DNA from: JAJUFS01 sp964599565 | GTDB taxonomy: Bacteria > Pseudomonadota > Gammaproteobacteria > Natronospirales > JAJUFS01 | Assembly: GCA_964599565.1 (NCBI GenBank) | Contig: CAZRFE010000099.1 | Coordinates: 1 to 7,041, forward strand | DNA: 7,041 nucleotides | Direction: 5' to 3' | Part shown: positions 6,255 to 7,041 of the stretch, piece by piece | How the letters are laid out: every line of letters begins with the position of its first letter | How positions within the stretch are numbered: the stretch's first letter is position 1 | The notes under the pieces: model-generated | What the model saw: only the letters and a program-made list of their open reading frames with translations | What the model was told of the DNA's origin: nothing | The model's database searches: none | Made by a program: the position numbers and the translations under genes

Positions 6255-6680
6255 ATGGCGCTGACGATTCATCCAGGGATTGGGCAGATGTTGATGTGCG
6301 ATTTCTCAACGGGATTCCGGACGCCGGAAATGGTGAAGGTTCGGCCGGTGATTGTGCTTTCCACTCGCCGCGGTGGTCTTGTCACGGTGGTGGCTTTGAG
6401 TACGGCAGCTCCTGATCCCGTTGAACGCTGCCACATCCGCTTGCCGAAAGCATGCATGCCGCAGCTGCGGCACTTCCAGGAAAGGGATTCCTGGGTCAAG
6501 GGCGACATGATTTATACCGTTGGCCATCACCGCCTCAACCTGATCCGTCTCGGCAAGCGGGACCCAGATACGGGCAAGCGGATTTACTTCACGCAAAAAC
6601 TTGGCAGCGAACGAATGAAGGAGGTGTATGGATGCATTCTCCATGGCTTGAACATCGGCCACGTTGCACGCCACCTTTGA
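6255..6680 (+). CDS. PemK/MazF-family toxin (putative mRNA endoribonuclease)
   Basis: A 141-residue protein with the MazF/PemK fold signature. It opens with a GQMLMCDF strand at 10-17 and continues with KVRPVIVLS at 28-36, holding the conserved Arg30, and VVALST at 45-50, ending in the conserved Thr. These Arg and Thr positions form the RNA-cleaving site in MazF. It is longer than MazF (about 110 residues), with a C-terminal extension that includes RDPDTGKRIYFTQKLG at 102-117. The ATG at 6255 follows AAGGGAAAGGCA, a good ribosome site. MazF toxins cut mRNA and are normally encoded right after a MazE-type antitoxin, but no antitoxin-like frame precedes or follows this gene, and a hairpin terminator comes soon after. 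It may be a solitary member, have lost its partner, or be inactive. Confidence 0.85.
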   Translation: MALTIHPGIGQMLMCDFSTGFRTPEMVKVRPVIVLSTRRGGLVTVVALSTAAPDPVERCHIRLPKACMPQLRHFQERDSWVKGDMIYTVGHHRLNLIRLGKRDPDTGKRIYFTQKLGSERMKEVYGCILHGLNIGHVARHL

Positions 6681-6696
6681 CGCATGCAGAAATGAC

Positions 6697-6716
6697 AAGG
6701 CCCCCGAAGGGGCCTT
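6697..6716 (+). terminator. Probable intrinsic terminator after the MazF-like gene
   Basis: AAGGCCCC-CGAA-GGGGCCTT is a perfect 8-bp stem with a 4-base loop, 16 bp after the toxin stop codon. The T-run that follows is only the last two stem bases, so termination may be incomplete or need help. Its position and symmetry still argue for a transcript end, separating the toxin from the gene starting at 6954. Confidence 0.65.
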
Positions 6717-6724
6717 AAACACGA

Positions 6725-6756
6725 TTCAGCCTGGTTTGTCATCACCGCTGGCTGAA
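6725..6756. repeat. Inverted repeat TTCAGCC / GGCTGAA
   Basis: TTCAGCC at 6725-6731 is the reverse complement of GGCTGAA at 6750-6756, with 18 bases between. It lies just after the hairpin terminator in the gap before the gene at 6954. It may be an RNA hairpin or a protein-binding site; nothing else indicates its role. Confidence 0.35.
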
Positions 6757-6924
6757 CCGGCTGCGCTGGGCGGGCCTTTGCGCAGTCTTGAATGCCCGGT
6801 GCCGAAGCAGAGCGGGAACGATGCAATTCTGGGCTGCGGCGAAGAAAAGTTCAACCGCACATACTCTTCGTACCGTTCCCTTCAGCATCGTCCGCGTTCG
6901 AGTCGGTGGTGCAATGGAACGACG

Positions 6925-6948
6925 GGGAAGGACGGTTTGATCAAGGAA
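6925..6948 (+). repeat. Direct repeat, right copy
   Basis: Partner of 6115-6138, 810 bp away. Here the repeat ends with AAGGAA, placed as the ribosome-binding site of the ATG at 6954, so the copy overlaps the translation start of the last gene. The two copies bracket the MazF-like gene and its terminator. Confidence 0.75.
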
Positions 6949-6953
6949 CGAGC

Positions 6954-7041
6954 ATGGTTAGCCCGCAACACGCAACAGTAGCGAACGAAATCATTAAGGA
7001 ATTGAACCTATTACGCCGACAAGGCTGGTTGGACATGGTGT
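6954..7041 (+). CDS. 5' end of an unidentified gene (partial)
   Basis: An open frame beginning with ATG at 6954 continues to the end of the window for 29 codons. It reads MVSPQHATVANEI, then IKELNLLRRQGWLDMV. AAGGAA lies 5 nt upstream, a reasonable ribosome site. The helical, charged sequence resembles nothing I can name. The same frame is open further upstream to an ATG at 6792, but that extension looks low in coding quality and would start without a clear ribosome site, so I prefer 6954. Confidence 0.45.
   Translation, partial: MVSPQHATVANEIIKELNLLRRQGWLDMV

Noticed and set aside
6143..6415. Plus-strand 90-codon frame as a possible antitoxin upstream of the MazF-like gene
   Set aside because: Mostly overlaps the toxin out of frame; composition and sequence do not resemble MazE or other antitoxins.
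6306..6722. Minus-strand 138-codon frame
   Set aside because: Antisense to the MazF-like gene and crosses the terminator hairpin; a shadow.
6906..6953. Apparent cold-shock-like stretch VVQWNDGEGRF
   Set aside because: Resembles the start of a cold-shock domain only over a few residues, the following sequence does not continue the fold, and it lies in the leader of the gene at 6954.
1..7041. CRISPR arrays, tRNA or rRNA genes, complete insertion sequences
   Set aside because: No regularly spaced repeats, no cloverleaf-like segments and no transposase were seen on either strand.

Overview
The window looks like a piece of accessory genome from a moderately GC-rich proteobacterium. A beta-proteobacterium is a reasonable guess, from the look of the MazF-like protein and the GC-rich right end, but no host marker gene is present. 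Composition is uneven. The central defence genes are AT-richer (the 60-base line starting at 4561 has 18 G/C) than the right end (the line starting at 6421 has 37 G/C), which fits horizontal acquisition of the centre.

Left part (1-3714): a compact restriction-modification cluster. It holds a small XRE-type regulator (183-416, +) with a nest of short palindromic repeats upstream, and a MvaI/BcnI-family restriction endonuclease (423-1616, -) convergent with it. Upstream of the endonuclease is a C5-cytosine DNA methyltransferase (1672-2940, -), and divergent from that an HhH-GPD iron-sulfur DNA glycosylase (3058-3714, +). The glycosylase has Tyr at the position of the catalytic Lys of endonuclease III, as in the Mig T:G mismatch glycosylases. 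It most likely repairs the T:G mismatches left when the methyltransferase's 5-methylcytosines deaminate, which is the job Vsr does for Dcm. The start of another gene (1-38, -) diverges from the regulator.

Middle (3680-5322, -): a two-gene operon with a 4-nt GTGA overlap. It encodes a DUF262 (ParB/GmrS-like) protein with a variant DGYQR motif and a small HEPN protein with an intact R-x4-H ribonuclease motif. This is probably a second, RNA-targeting defence or toxin-antitoxin-like unit placed directly against the restriction-modification cluster.

Right part (5485-7041): the 5' remnant of a third defence gene (Mrr-like restriction endonuclease N-terminus), then about 545 bp without a convincing gene, then a PemK/MazF-family toxin gene (6255-6680, +) with no recognisable antitoxin beside it. 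A strong hairpin follows, and the start of a further gene runs off the end. A 24-bp imperfect direct repeat flanks the toxin and hairpin. Together the window reads as a defence island in which modules were stacked and one older gene was truncated at the edge of the newer block.
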